The position numbers were made by a program, and so were the translations under genes. From contig CALXQK010000010.1 in the NCBI GenBank assembly GCA_944390745.1, positions 62,001 through 126,000 on the forward strand: 64,000 bases of DNA, in the 5' to 3' direction. Shown in pieces: positions 51,905-61,212 of this stretch (position 1 is the first letter of the stretch; the number at the start of each line of letters is the position of its first letter). The DNA is from an uncultured Duodenibacillus sp. (GTDB taxonomy: Bacteria > Pseudomonadota > Gammaproteobacteria > Burkholderiales > Burkholderiaceae_F). The notes under the pieces were generated by a model. The model made no database searches. It was not told the DNA's origin and worked only from the letters and a program-made list of their open reading frames with translations.

Positions 51905-54900
51905 ATGAGAACTGATTTGCTGGGGGGGGGCGCAAGCTGCACCGAGCGTAATTCATCCCGCACCCATTTCAAGAAAACCCCCGCAGCTTCAGCGCTTTTA
52001 GCGGCGCTTCTCTCCTTTTCAGCAGCCTGCAGCGCTGCAGAACCCGCTCTGCCCACGCTTCCCGATGCGTCCACCTGGGACGTTGAATGTTCGGGCGACA
52101 CCTGCCAGGAAGTCACGACAAGCTCCACCCTTGAAAGCGCCTATCGACTCGATGGTCAGTCGCAAACACAGCTGAACAACTCAATTGTTGGAAAGCAGCT
52201 TCAGGCGACGTCGGTCAGCGATCAAACCGTCATTGTCCGAGGAATTCCGGCGAGTGCGCAGACCGTCAATCTGATTTTTGCGTCCTCGACGAGTTATTCG
52301 CAGCATGACGGCAACACCGGCACGCATGACGACAACACGCTGCTCATTGAGCTTGGAAACGATGCTGCCAGCCCGCTTCGTCTGGCGGGCATCTCAAGCT
52401 CCGCGGAGCCGACCATTGCCGCATCGGCGCACATGGGAGGCGTGGCCAGCAGCAATTCGCTGCTGATCCGAAACTCCGCGCTGCAGCATGCCGACAGCGC
52501 CACAAACAGCCTCGTAACAGCCGCCTACGTCTACAACCTCTACGACCCGTCGGGCGGAACAGCAGCGTATAACGACAACCTCCTTGTCATTGAAAATTCG
52601 TCGATGCGCAGCGCCGGGAACTCCATTTCCCACAACATCAACCTTGCTGCGGCCTACCTCGTTGGATGGTATCCGCCTGGCACAAGATCGCCGTATGAGG
52701 CCAGTCGAAACAAGCTCTATGTCATTGGAAGCGAGCTTGACGTCAAATCCATGTGGACGGTATACAACTACGGCTCAAACACGCAGGCGTCCGAAGCCAA
52801 TGACAACTGGATGTCGATTACGGACTCAAACATCAACCTCAACTTTGTCAGTTCCTACGACAACGTCACCGGCAGAATCGGCATCAGCAATTCCTCAATG
52901 GTGGTCGTCCGGGCGTTTGACAAGTCTTCGAACAACGTCCTTTATGTCGCCCGCTCAACCATCGACATTGATCAGCTGAAAATGCCCGCGGCGGCCGTGA
53001 CCGATGGCTTTGGGCAGATCACCATTTCTGCCGCTCAGGCCGGGGATGTTGCACAGAACAATCTCACGCAGCTTGAGGACGTTGACTTCACGCTGACGGA
53101 TTTTTCGGACGCGACCATCACGATCGCTCCGGACATCACGATCGGCTCGGCGGGGGCCGTTGTTTACAACAATTACCACCAGGACAAGATTGCGCGAGAC
53201 AACACGACCCGCATTGTCTCGACGACCGGCCCCCGGGACTGGACGCTCAACGGCGGCAAGCGGCGCTTTGTGATTTTCGGCGGACGCTCCATCCTGACTC
53301 CGCAGGCAATGAACTCAAGCCAGGGGGTTGAGAAGGCGCTGGCCGAATCCAACCACGCGGTTGTCGAAAACATTCGCTTCAACGAGGCGGCCATCTACGG
53401 CGGATGGGTTCAGCACGTTCATGACGTTGACGAAGCCTTCCCCGAGGTTTTGACCGGGACTCCCCAGGCTGTCACCAACACGGTTGACCTTACCAACGTG
53501 TCGGTTGAGGGAACCGCCCAGATTGCCGGCGGTCTTTCTGTGCAGGGGGAGGCCAGCGGCAACAAGGTGACGGTGACCGGCGGGCAGTATGTGAAGACCA
53601 CGTTTGCGGGCGGCTATGTTGAGCGCACGGGCTCCGCTGCAGGCAACGAGGTGACGGTTTCAAACACCACGCTGACGGGAAGCGAGATTTACGGCGGCCG
53701 AATTGACGGCACGGTCGACGCCGCCTCGCAGGCCACCGACAACGTGGTTGTCATTGGAGACAACGTTGTCGGAGCCGACGGAGGCGCTGCGCAGCTTGAA
53801 CGGCTCTACGGCGGCTACCTTGCGGCTGGAAATGACGTGCAAAAGACGTTTGCCGGAAATGAGCTTCATATCTCGAGCCTCGTGACGACCGCAGAACTTG
53901 GCGGCTTTCAGCACTACAGCTTTTTCATCAACAATGAAAGCGCCCGGTCCGGGGCCTTCATCACCGTGACGGGCGCGCAGCCCGTGGTCCTGCAGCCTGA
54001 CGGCGCGCAGGCCTCCACGGTGGCCGTCGGCGGCACCGGCCTGTACCTGACGCAGGGAAGCTCGTACACCCTTATTGACAGCGCGGCCGGCTTCACAAGC
54101 CTCGACGGTGCGGCGGTTGCCGCGGGAACGGATCTGTCTGCGCTCAAGCAGGATGTGGTCATGCAGGACGTCCCCTCGGTCATCCGGGTGGACACGACGA
54201 CGATCAGCAAAGACGACTATGAGCTTGCTATCGTGGACGAGGCCGCGGGCGCGCAGTCGCTGCAGATGCAGGTCACTGGAGGCGCAGCGCAGTCAAGCTC
54301 GGTCAACAGCCAGACCGACACGCTCGTTGAATCGTCGCTCTCGGCGCTTGCCACGGTCTTTGCCGCGGACGATCTCTTTGTCGACACGGTGCTTCGCTCC
54401 CGCACCGGCAAGCGCGAAGGGCTTTTTGCCGCCGCGAGGGCCGGCAGGTACAGCTACGACACGAATACGCGGCTTGAGACCAACATCGTCAGCGGTCTTG
54501 TGGGCTTCTCCGCGGCCGTCGGCAGCTCCAACGTCGGCGCGTTCCTTGAGATGGGGCACGCATCCTACGACTCGCGCCTGAATTCAGCCCTGGGGGCCGT
54601 CCGCGGCGAGGGAACGCAGAACTATGCCGGCGTCGGCGTCTTTGTCGACTACGGGCTTCCGGTCGAGGGATGGCGTCTGACGGGCTACATCAAGGGCGGC
54701 TCGCTTGCCAACGACTTCAACGCGGTGATCGCGGGGCTTGATGCCGGCTACGACAAGTCAAGCGCCTACTGGGGCGCGCACCTCGGCACGCACTACGACA
54801 TCGACATGCCTGGGCTCACCACGCGCGTCTTCTTCTCGTACCTCTACGACGGACGGGAGTCGGAGAGCTATGACATCGGCGGCACGGCCGAGATCGAGGG

Positions 54901-55225
54901 CGCGCACGTTGAATACGATGCCCTGAACGCGCATCGCGTCCAGGCGGGCGGCATCTTCGAGTTCAAGATGAGCGAGCGGCTGCGCCCGTATCTGGGTTTG
55001 ACATTTGAGCAGATTCTCTCGGCAAAGGCCGAGGGTACGGCAACCGACTCGGCAGGCACGCTTGCGCTCAAGTCCAGCGACCTTGAGGGCAGCACCGGCA
55101 TTCTGTCGGCAGGGTGGACCTATATGAACGAGACGGGAAGCTTCTCCTGCGAGTTCGGGCTCAACGGCTACGCCGGCACCCGCAATGGCGTGAGCGGCCA
55201 GATCCAGGGCTTCTGGAGGTTCTAG
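51905..55225 (+). CDS. Large autotransporter, probably phase variable
   Basis: The protein has 1106 residues. After a short polar lead (MRTDLLGGG) comes a signal peptide with hydrophobic core LLAALLSFSAACSAAE (about residues 34-50). A long Asn/Ser/Thr-rich, beta-helix-like passenger covers about 50-820 with repeated short motifs such as SNNVLYVARS and NEVTVSNTTL. A C-terminal autotransporter barrel starts near residue 830 (RTGKREGLFAAARAGRYSYD) and ends with GFWRF. A G9 tract (51922-51930) encodes Gly7-Gly9, and no alternative in-frame start exists between it and the signal peptide. Nine Gs is in frame here. AAAGGAG precedes the ATG. Passenger function is unknown; adhesion is a guess. Confidence 0.88.
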   Translation: MRTDLLGGGASCTERNSSRTHFKKTPAASALLAALLSFSAACSAAEPALPTLPDASTWDVECSGDTCQEVTTSSTLESAYRLDGQSQTQLNNSIVGKQLQATSVSDQTVIVRGIPASAQTVNLIFASSTSYSQHDGNTGTHDDNTLLIELGNDAASPLRLAGISSSAEPTIAASAHMGGVASSNSLLIRNSALQHADSATNSLVTAAYVYNLYDPSGGTAAYNDNLLVIENSSMRSAGNSISHNINLAAAYLVGWYPPGTRSPYEASRNKLYVIGSELDVKSMWTVYNYGSNTQASEANDNWMSITDSNINLNFVSSYDNVTGRIGISNSSMVVVRAFDKSSNNVLYVARSTIDIDQLKMPAAAVTDGFGQITISAAQAGDVAQNNLTQLEDVDFTLTDFSDATITIAPDITIGSAGAVVYNNYHQDKIARDNTTRIVSTTGPRDWTLNGGKRRFVIFGGRSILTPQAMNSSQGVEKALAESNHAVVENIRFNEAAIYGGWVQHVHDVDEAFPEVLTGTPQAVTNTVDLTNVSVEGTAQIAGGLSVQGEASGNKVTVTGGQYVKTTFAGGYVERTGSAAGNEVTVSNTTLTGSEIYGGRIDGTVDAASQATDNVVVIGDNVVGADGGAAQLERLYGGYLAAGNDVQKTFAGNELHISSLVTTAELGGFQHYSFFINNESARSGAFITVTGAQPVVLQPDGAQASTVAVGGTGLYLTQGSSYTLIDSAAGFTSLDGAAVAAGTDLSALKQDVVMQDVPSVIRVDTTTISKDDYELAIVDEAAGAQSLQMQVTGGAAQSSSVNSQTDTLVESSLSALATVFAADDLFVDTVLRSRTGKREGLFAAARAGRYSYDTNTRLETNIVSGLVGFSAAVGSSNVGAFLEMGHASYDSRLNSALGAVRGEGTQNYAGVGVFVDYGLPVEGWRLTGYIKGGSLANDFNAVIAGLDAGYDKSSAYWGAHLGTHYDIDMPGLTTRVFFSYLYDGRESESYDIGGTAEIEGAHVEYDALNAHRVQAGGIFEFKMSERLRPYLGLTFEQILSAKAEGTATDSAGTLALKSSDLEGSTGILSAGWTYMNETGSFSCEFGLNGYAGTRNGVSGQIQGFWRF
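51922..51930 (+). repeat. G9 homopolymer tract within the autotransporter reading frame
   Basis: Nine consecutive Gs lie 17 bases after the start codon. With ten Gs the frame ends at TAA after 15 codons; with eight it ends at TAG after 27 codons. Such tracts mutate by slipped-strand mispairing. Confidence 0.85.
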
Positions 55226-55556
55226 CCCGCCTGATGCAGATGCATCGTCTTTGACTGGGAAGGAGCACAAGCAGCCCGACCACGGTCTTCAGCACAAGGT
55301 TTGCAATCCGTGCCCAGTCAACTGGCGGCCGGCGTTGGCGTGGTCTGGGTGCTGCCGCGTCGGTCTGTCTGAAATCTGAACTCCGCCCTGAATGCTCCCC
55401 GCGCGGAAGACGCAAGGGGGTTCAGGCAGTTCCGGCAACTTAAATCAACGCCAGCGTCTGGCAGGAATCGTGTTCCTCACCCAGGCGCTGGCGTTTTTCT
55501 TTTTTTCGCCCGCACGGATTCCAGGTTTTTTGAGCAGCAAGACGATGGGAAGATGA
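55226..55556. other. Gene-free stretch downstream of the autotransporter
   Basis: Holds the terminator at 55447-55499. A minus-strand frame (55161-55415) with a hydrophobic patch overlaps the barrel end of the autotransporter and is not supported as a gene. Confidence 0.4.
55447..55499 (+). terminator. Intrinsic terminator of the second autotransporter
   Basis: AACGCCAGCGTCTGG (55447-55461) pairs with CCAGGCGCTGGCGTT (55481-55495) over 15 bp with one wobble, followed by a T-rich run. It lies about 220 bases after the stop. Confidence 0.85.
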
Positions 55557-55593
55557 AAAAAACGGCGTAAATCAACGATTTACGCCGTTTTTT
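55557..55593. terminator. Bidirectional terminator next to tRNA-Leu
   Basis: AAAAAACGGCGTAAATC and GATTTACGCCGTTTTTT form a perfect 17-bp stem with a 3-base loop. On the minus strand it terminates tRNA-Leu, which ends at 55649. Confidence 0.9.
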
Positions 55594-55648
55594 CAGCTTT
55601 TGTCTGGTTTCCGCACTTTTCATTTTGAAAACTGCGAAAGCCTGAAAT

Positions 55649-55733
55649 TGGTGCCCAAGACTGGACTCGAACCAGCATGCCTCACGGCGCTGCGACCTGA
55701 ACACAGTGCGTCTACCAATTTCGCCACTTGGGC
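55649..55733 (-). tRNA. tRNA-Leu (anticodon CAG)
   Basis: Minus strand, 85 bases including encoded CCA. The acceptor stem is GCCCAAG / CTTGGGC, the anticodon loop TTCAGGT gives CAG, and a long variable arm typical of tRNA-Leu is present. Confidence 0.95.
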
Positions 55734-55806
55734 TAAACTTCCGAGACGCGTATTATTCATCACTCCTTTTTGATTGTCAACCCCTTGTCAAAATAAATTT
55801 CGAGAC

Positions 55807-58143
55807 ATGGCCAAAAAGAAGAAGATTGCCCCAAGAGAATCAAGACAATCCAGGCTTGAAGACTTCCTGGGCTCTCAGCCCTGCAGACTGGGCGTTGCTG
55901 CGCTTGTCCGGATCGGCCCGAGCTTTTCTCGCAGCCGCGCTGCGCAGACGCTTGTCGGCGAGGGCGCAGTCTCCGGTCCCAGGGAGGCGGCCGACTGTCT
56001 CAAGCGTCTTGAACAGGCGGGACTGCTGCAGGCCCGCGGCAGCCAGCTTGCGCTGACCGCCCAGGTGTTCAGCGAAAGGAAAAAGGGCGTCATCAACTTT
56101 TCCCGAAACTCTCTCGGCTACTTTTATCCAGAGGACGGCTCCGAGCGCCTTGCCCTTTGCGAAGAGACGGGGGAGGCGCTTCCCGGAGACGTTGTCTGGG
56201 CGCGCATCGAGTGGGACCGTGCCGTGGCCGAGGCGCTGCTCAAGCGCCGCCGCACCTGGGTGTGCCGCTACAGGCGCACGCGCTCAGGAGGGTATTGCGA
56301 GCCTTTTGACAACTACGGCGCTTCAATCCTGGTCGCGGGGGCAGAGGCTCCAAAGGGCCGCAATGGACGCAATGGCGCCGCGAAGGCTTCCAAATGCCCG
56401 TATGAGGATGGAGACGTCGTTGAGGTTGAGCTTACTGACGCAAGCTGTCGACTTGACGCCATGGACCGCGTGCCCGAGGGCGTCATCAGGCGGCTGATCG
56501 CGCGCAGGGACGATGCGCGGGCCGAGGTTCTTGCCACGGCGGAGCGCCTCGGCATTCCCCGGGAGTTTTCCCGGCAGGCCCTTGAAGAGGCCGGTGCGCT
56601 GCCCGATGCAGTCGATAGCGACCTTGAGCTTGCCTCACGGGTGGATCTGCGCGACATCGGCTTTGTGACGATTGACGGCGAGGATGCGCGGGACTTCGAT
56701 GATGCGGTCTGGTGCGAGCGCTTCGGCGAGGACTCCTGGCGCCTTCTTGTGGCCATTGCCGACGTCAGCCGCTACGTGACGCCTGAAAGCCCGCTTGATG
56801 TCGACGCGCAGAAGCGCGCCACGAGCGTGTACTTTCCGCAGTTCGTCATTCCGATGCTGCCCGAAAAGCTCAGCAACGGGCTCTGCTCGCTCAACCCCGG
56901 GGTGGACCGCTGCACCATGGTCTGCGACATGGTGGTGGGAGCCGACGGCAGGGTCCGGGCCTATCAGTTTTATCCCGCGCTCATTCACTCAAAGGCGAGA
57001 CTCACCTATACCTGCGTGCAGGAGGCGCTCAACGGCAATGCCGCGGAGCTGCTCGAGCGCGGCGGCAGCCTTGAGGACATTTTCTGCCTTCATGCGCTTT
57101 ACAAGGCATTTGCGGCGGCGCGCCGCGAGCGCGGCGCCATCAGCTTCTCCTCCACGGAGACAAGGATTGTTCTCTCCCCCGACGCAAGGAAGGTCGAGAA
57201 GATCGTTCCAGCCGAGCACACCGATGCGCACCGCCTCATTGAGGAGTGCATGCTTGCCGCAAACACCTGTGCGGCCGACTTTCTTCTGCGTCACAAGGCG
57301 ACGTGCCTGATGCGCGTTCACGACAAGCCCTCGCCCGACAAGCTTGCCGGCGTCAGAAGAACGCTGAGCGCCTACGGACTCAAGCTTTCCGGCGGGGACA
57401 GTCCGACGGCGAAGGACTACGACGCGGTGCTTGAGGCGGTCGCGGGCAAGCCCTGGGCCGGAGCGATTCAGCTCGCGCTGCTGTGCAGCATGCAGCAGGC
57501 GCAGTACAGCCCGGACAACATCGGACACTACGGTCTTCACTACGAGGCCTACACGCACTTCACCTCGCCCATTCGCCGTTATCCGGACCTGCTGGTGCAC
57601 CGCGCCATCCGCGCCATTTTGCTCAGGCACAGGTATCTGCCGCGGATTCTCGTCGATGAGACCGAGGCACGGGAGTCGCGCACGGGCATGAGAATGATTG
57701 AGGCGCAGCGCGAGCACGATGCCGCCGCCTCGGTCAATGCCCCGCGCAAGGGTTCGGCGCTCGACCGATGGCGGCGTCTCGGCGTTCTTTGTTCGGCTGC
57801 CGAACGGCGCGCCGAGCAGGCCTCGCGCGACATTGAGGCCTGGTACAAGGCGTGCTTCATGACCCGTTTCGTTGGAGAAAGCTTCACGGGCGTGATTACC
57901 GCCGTGATGCCCGCGGGGCTCATCGTGAGCCTGCCGGAGCTTTTCGTTGAGGGGTTTGTGCACATCAGCGAAATTGCCGGCGAGTACATCCAGTATGACG
58001 AGGCGAGAAACACCCTGGTGGGCAGAGTCAGCGGCAGGCGCTATCGCATTGGTGACTCCCTGAAGGTGCGCGTCCTCGAAGCCCAGCCCGAGACCCGTTC
58101 GATCACCTTTGCCGCCGTGAACGGCCGCAGTTCGCGCAGATGA
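55807..58143 (+). CDS. rnr: Ribonuclease R
   Basis: The protein has 778 residues. After a basic N-terminal winged helix come cold-shock domains, the RNB catalytic domain with TIDGEDARDFDDAV (the metal-binding aspartates) and HFTSPIRRYPDLLVHRAI, and a C-terminal S1 domain (SFTGVITAVMPAGLIVSLPELFVEGFVHI). RNase R degrades structured RNA in the 3' to 5' direction. TTG 55774 is in frame upstream; ATG 55807 is preferred. It is paired with rlmB as in E. coli. Confidence 0.96.
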   Translation: MAKKKKIAPRESRQSRLEDFLGSQPCRLGVAALVRIGPSFSRSRAAQTLVGEGAVSGPREAADCLKRLEQAGLLQARGSQLALTAQVFSERKKGVINFSRNSLGYFYPEDGSERLALCEETGEALPGDVVWARIEWDRAVAEALLKRRRTWVCRYRRTRSGGYCEPFDNYGASILVAGAEAPKGRNGRNGAAKASKCPYEDGDVVEVELTDASCRLDAMDRVPEGVIRRLIARRDDARAEVLATAERLGIPREFSRQALEEAGALPDAVDSDLELASRVDLRDIGFVTIDGEDARDFDDAVWCERFGEDSWRLLVAIADVSRYVTPESPLDVDAQKRATSVYFPQFVIPMLPEKLSNGLCSLNPGVDRCTMVCDMVVGADGRVRAYQFYPALIHSKARLTYTCVQEALNGNAAELLERGGSLEDIFCLHALYKAFAAARRERGAISFSSTETRIVLSPDARKVEKIVPAEHTDAHRLIEECMLAANTCAADFLLRHKATCLMRVHDKPSPDKLAGVRRTLSAYGLKLSGGDSPTAKDYDAVLEAVAGKPWAGAIQLALLCSMQQAQYSPDNIGHYGLHYEAYTHFTSPIRRYPDLLVHRAIRAILLRHRYLPRILVDETEARESRTGMRMIEAQREHDAAASVNAPRKGSALDRWRRLGVLCSAAERRAEQASRDIEAWYKACFMTRFVGESFTGVITAVMPAGLIVSLPELFVEGFVHISEIAGEYIQYDEARNTLVGRVSGRRYRIGDSLKVRVLEAQPETRSITFAAVNGRSSRR

Positions 58144-58318
58144 CCGCTGCGGCCCGGGGATGACCTTCACCAGCCTTCCGGCAGGTTGAGAGACTTGCCA
58201 AATTGCGCCGGGCGCTGCATGCTTCGATTTTTCGGCGGCACTTCCCGGCCCGTCAAGACAAGCTTTTTGGGGGCGCGCTTTGCCGCCTCCGAAAGCCCTT
58301 CAGCAAGGAATGACAAGA

Positions 58319-59065
58319 ATGTCCAGACAAGTTGTGCTCGCAGGCTTTCACGCCGTCAACGCGCGAGCCAAGATCAAGCCCGAATCGATCCGCGTGGTGT
58401 ATGTGGATCACGCGCGCCACGACAAGCGCATGCAGCAGTGCCGCGAGCGGCTTGCCGCCGCGGGCGTCAAGGTGATGCAGGCCGATCAGCGGCGCCTTGA
58501 CGGACTTGCGCCCGACGTGCCGCACCAGGGGGTGGTGGCGCTTGCCGATGAGCTCAAGCAGGCCATGGACTTTGACGCGCTCATGGACAGCATCACGCCC
58601 GAGACGTTTCTTCTGATCCTTGACGGCGTGACCGATCCGCGCAACTTCGGCGCCTGTCTGCGCGTGGCCGATGCCGCGGGCGTCGATGCGGTGATCGTGC
58701 CGCGCGACCGCTCGGCCTCGTTTTCGCCCGCGGCGGCCAAGGCCGCGGCCGGGGCCTGGGAGACGGTGCCGGTGGTGCAGGTCACCAATCTCGCCGCGAG
58801 CATCGTTGAGCTGCGCGAGGCCGGCGTCTTTGTGATCGGAACGGCGGGCGAGGCGCAAAGGACGGTCTATGAGCTTGATCAGCGGCGCGCCGTGGCCTGG
58901 GTGCTCGGCGCCGAGGGCGAGGGGCTGCGGCAGCTCACGCGCCGGCGCTGCGATGAGCTTGCGAAGATTCCGATGTTCGGGGCCGTCGACAGCCTCAACG
59001 TGTCGGTGGCCAGCGGCGTGTGCCTCTTTGAAACCGTGCGGCAGCGCACGACGCCCGGCGCCTGA
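58319..59065 (+). CDS. rlmB: 23S rRNA (guanosine-2'-O)-methyltransferase RlmB
   Basis: This 248-residue SPOUT-class enzyme has the SAM-binding knot motifs LILDGVTDPRNFGACLRVADAAG, VLGAEGEGL and MFGAVDSLNVSVASGVCLFE. It methylates 23S Gm2251. ATG 58310 is in frame three codons earlier, but AAGGA directly touches it; ATG 58319 has nine-base spacing. A strong terminator follows. Confidence 0.95.
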   Translation: MSRQVVLAGFHAVNARAKIKPESIRVVYVDHARHDKRMQQCRERLAAAGVKVMQADQRRLDGLAPDVPHQGVVALADELKQAMDFDALMDSITPETFLLILDGVTDPRNFGACLRVADAAGVDAVIVPRDRSASFSPAAAKAAAGAWETVPVVQVTNLAASIVELREAGVFVIGTAGEAQRTVYELDQRRAVAWVLGAEGEGLRQLTRRRCDELAKIPMFGAVDSLNVSVASGVCLFETVRQRTTPGA

Positions 59066-59090
59066 GTCCGGCGCCGCGCTGCCGACAAAA

Positions 59091-59156
59091 GAATGCCGCC
59101 GCGGCCAGGGGCCTGTCTCCCGTCGGGAGGGCCTGGGCCGCGGGCGGCATTTTTTT
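59091..59156. terminator. Terminator downstream of rlmB
   Basis: An imperfect GC-rich stem of ATGCCGCC...GGCGGCAT with an inner CTCCC/GGGAG hairpin, followed by seven Ts. It stands between convergent rlmB and the DUF486 gene. Confidence 0.85.
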
Positions 59157-59178
59157 GTCTTCTTGTGCGGTCCTGGGA

Positions 59179-59556
59179 CTATTTCCAGAACACGAACACC
59201 ACGGCAAGCACAAGGCAGATGAAGGCCGCGAGGTGATTCCAGGCAAAGTGGTTGTGAAACACCACGATGGAAAAGAGCGTAAAGACCGTCAGCGTCACGC
59301 ACTCCTGGATGATCTTGAGCTGCACGAGCGAAAAGGGGCCGCCGTTGCCCTCAAAGCCGATGCGGTTGGCGGGCACCATGAAGCTGTACTCAAACAGTGC
59401 GATGCCCCAGGAAAAGAGCACCACCCAGTAAAGCGGCCAGGCGCTGAAGTTGATGGCGCGCACGGTCTGCAGCTTGAGGTGCAGGTACCAGGCGCAGGTC
59501 ATGAAGATGTTGGAGATGCACAAAAGGCCGATGGCTGTGAGTCCCTTGCCGAACAC
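59179..59556 (-). CDS. DUF486 / DMT-like small membrane protein
   Basis: The protein has 125 residues and four hydrophobic segments covering nearly the whole length (GLTAIGLLCISNIFMTCAWY, NFSAWPLYWVVLFSWGIALF, and two at the C-terminus). Motifs NIFMTCAWYLHL, and EYSFMVPANRIGFEGNGGPFS, are those of DUF486, a DMT-like family of unknown substrate. The start is GTG 59556, with GAGGAG six bases upstream, an excellent ribosome site. Confidence 0.88.
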   Translation of the reverse strand: MFGKGLTAIGLLCISNIFMTCAWYLHLKLQTVRAINFSAWPLYWVVLFSWGIALFEYSFMVPANRIGFEGNGGPFSLVQLKIIQECVTLTVFTLFSIVVFHNHFAWNHLAAFICLVLAVVFVFWK

Positions 59557-59705
59557 GATGAGCTCCTCGTTGCTGTCGCGGCGCGGCCCCTGTCCGCGCC
59601 CTGATGGAATTGCCGGCGGATTTTAGTCTTCAGAGACGACAAAAAGCCCGCCCGGGCGCAATGCAGCCGGGGCGGGTTGCTGAAGGAGCGCTGCAGCCGG
59701 ACTTC

Positions 59706-60800
59706 TCAGTGCTCAGACTTGATGCCCGCGCCGCACATCGTGATCAGCACGTCCGAGGACGGTCCATAGATCTCGCAGTAGTGCTCCCAGGCGGCGAGGT
59801 TGGCTGCTGTCGTGTGCTCGCAGAAGATGCCGCGGCGCGCGATGCGGGCGCGGCAGTCAAGGATGCGGTCCTCGGGAGCGGTCACCACGCGGATGTTGTG
59901 GCGGCGAATCATGTCCATCAGCTCGCGTCCGCGCATGGGCTTGCCGATGGCGATGCCCTCGGCAATCGTGGGCTTGACCTCGATCTCAGCCGGGTGGTCG
60001 AGCCCCTGCCTGATGCCCTGGTAGATCGGATCGCAGTACTCGCCCTGCAGCGCGATGACGTTGGGGAAGGCATCGATGGCGCCGCTTGCCAGCAGATGTT
60101 CAAGCGCCTTGACGACGCCGATGAAGAGCGTCCCGTTGCCCAGGGGCACGAGGATGTTCTCGGGAATGCGGCCGAGCTGCTCGAGCGTCTCGTAGATGTA
60201 GGCCTTCATGCCCTCGTAGAAGTACGGGTTGTAGACATGGTTGGCGTAGTAGGCGCCGTGCTCAAAGACCTCCCTGCGGCAGACGTCGGCGCAGTGGTCG
60301 CGCGTGCCCTCAATGACGTGCGCGCGGGCGCCGTGCGCCTCGATCATGGTGATCTTCTTGGGGCTGGTGCCCTCGGGGACGTAGATGTCGCAGGAAATTC
60401 CGGCCCGGGCGCAGTAGGCGGCCACGGCGTTGCCGGCGTTTCCGCTTGAGTCCTGCACGCAGCTCTTGACGCCGATGGCGGCCATGTGCGAGACCAGGGT
60501 GGCCGCCCCGCGGTCCTTGAAGGAGAGCGTGGGCATGAAGTAGTCCATCTTGAAGAGCACGCCGGGCTCAAACTCGATGATGGGCGTCATTCCCTCGCCC
60601 ATGGTGATGCCGCGCCAGATGTTGCCGTCAACCGCCATGAACCTGCGGTAGCGAAAGATGCTCCAGCAGCTGCGGTCAATGAGCGCAGGGTCCCAGGCCG
60701 GGGGCGTGAAGTCAAGCTCAAAAAGACCGCCGCAGTCGCAGCAGGCGGCAAGCGTGTCGGCGTCAACCTTTTTTGCGCAGCGCGTACAGATGTATTGCAT
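59706..60800 (-). CDS. Threonine synthase-like PLP enzyme
   Basis: The protein has 364 residues and starts with a CTRC...CDCGG zinc-ribbon-like pair of cysteine motifs, as in the short archaeal/bacterial threonine synthase-like group. The fold-II PLP core shows SFKDRGAATLVSHM with the Schiff-base lysine, SSGNAGNAVAAYCARAG and a LGNGTLFIGV phosphate-binding loop. ATG 60800 lies four bases after the ridA stop and uses a GGAG inside ridA, so the two are translationally coupled. The family includes threonine synthase, cysteate synthase and dehydratases; the ridA partner favours an enzyme that releases enamine products. Exact reaction unresolved. Confidence 0.8.
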   Translation of the reverse strand: MQYICTRCAKKVDADTLAACCDCGGLFELDFTPPAWDPALIDRSCWSIFRYRRFMAVDGNIWRGITMGEGMTPIIEFEPGVLFKMDYFMPTLSFKDRGAATLVSHMAAIGVKSCVQDSSGNAGNAVAAYCARAGISCDIYVPEGTSPKKITMIEAHGARAHVIEGTRDHCADVCRREVFEHGAYYANHVYNPYFYEGMKAYIYETLEQLGRIPENILVPLGNGTLFIGVVKALEHLLASGAIDAFPNVIALQGEYCDPIYQGIRQGLDHPAEIEVKPTIAEGIAIGKPMRGRELMDMIRRHNIRVVTAPEDRILDCRARIARRGIFCEHTTAANLAAWEHYCEIYGPSSDVLITMCGAGIKSEH

Positions 60801-60804
60801 GGTT

Positions 60805-61197
60805 TCATTTCTCCTTGGCATCGGGGACTTCGGCAACGGCTTCAATCTCAACGAGGCACCCGAAGTGCAGGTCTGTCGTGGAGACCACGACGCGGCCCGG
60901 GCGGTGCTCGCCGAAAAATTCCGCATAAACCTCGTTGATCGGACCCCAGTACTTGACGTCGGGCGTATAGACGCGGCAGAAGACGACGTCGCTGCGCCGG
61001 CAGCCGGCGGCCTTGAGCACCCGGTCGACATTGTTGAGGGCAAGGGCGGCATGCTCGCGGATGCCGCCCCTGCAGACCTCGCGGGTGTCGGGATCGATGG
61101 AAAGCTGTCCGGAGACGTAGAGCATGCCGCGGCTGATGACGCCCGGAACGTAATGGCCGCTGTTTTCGCCCTTGAAGGCGGGATCGACGATTTGCAT
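60805..61197 (-). CDS. ridA: RidA-family reactive enamine/imine deaminase
   Basis: The 130-residue protein has the YjgF/RidA pattern: VSGQLSIDPDTREV, REHAALALNNVDRVLKAAG and, near the C-terminus, EHRPGRVVVS with the conserved Arg and VEIEAVA. RidA hydrolyses 2-aminoacrylate and related imines made by PLP dehydratases. It is the first gene of a coupled pair with a threonine synthase-like enzyme. A run of twelve Ts lies about 16-27 bases upstream of its start. Confidence 0.9.
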   Translation of the reverse strand: MQIVDPAFKGENSGHYVPGVISRGMLYVSGQLSIDPDTREVCRGGIREHAALALNNVDRVLKAAGCRRSDVVFCRVYTPDVKYWGPINEVYAEFFGEHRPGRVVVSTTDLHFGCLVEIEAVAEVPDAKEK

Positions 61198-61212
61198 GAA
61201 GCTGGCCTCGAG

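Noticed and set aside
55161..55415. 84-codon minus-strand frame with a hydrophobic patch after the second autotransporter
   Set aside because: Overlaps the conserved barrel end of the autotransporter and has no similarity that I recognise or clear ribosome site.
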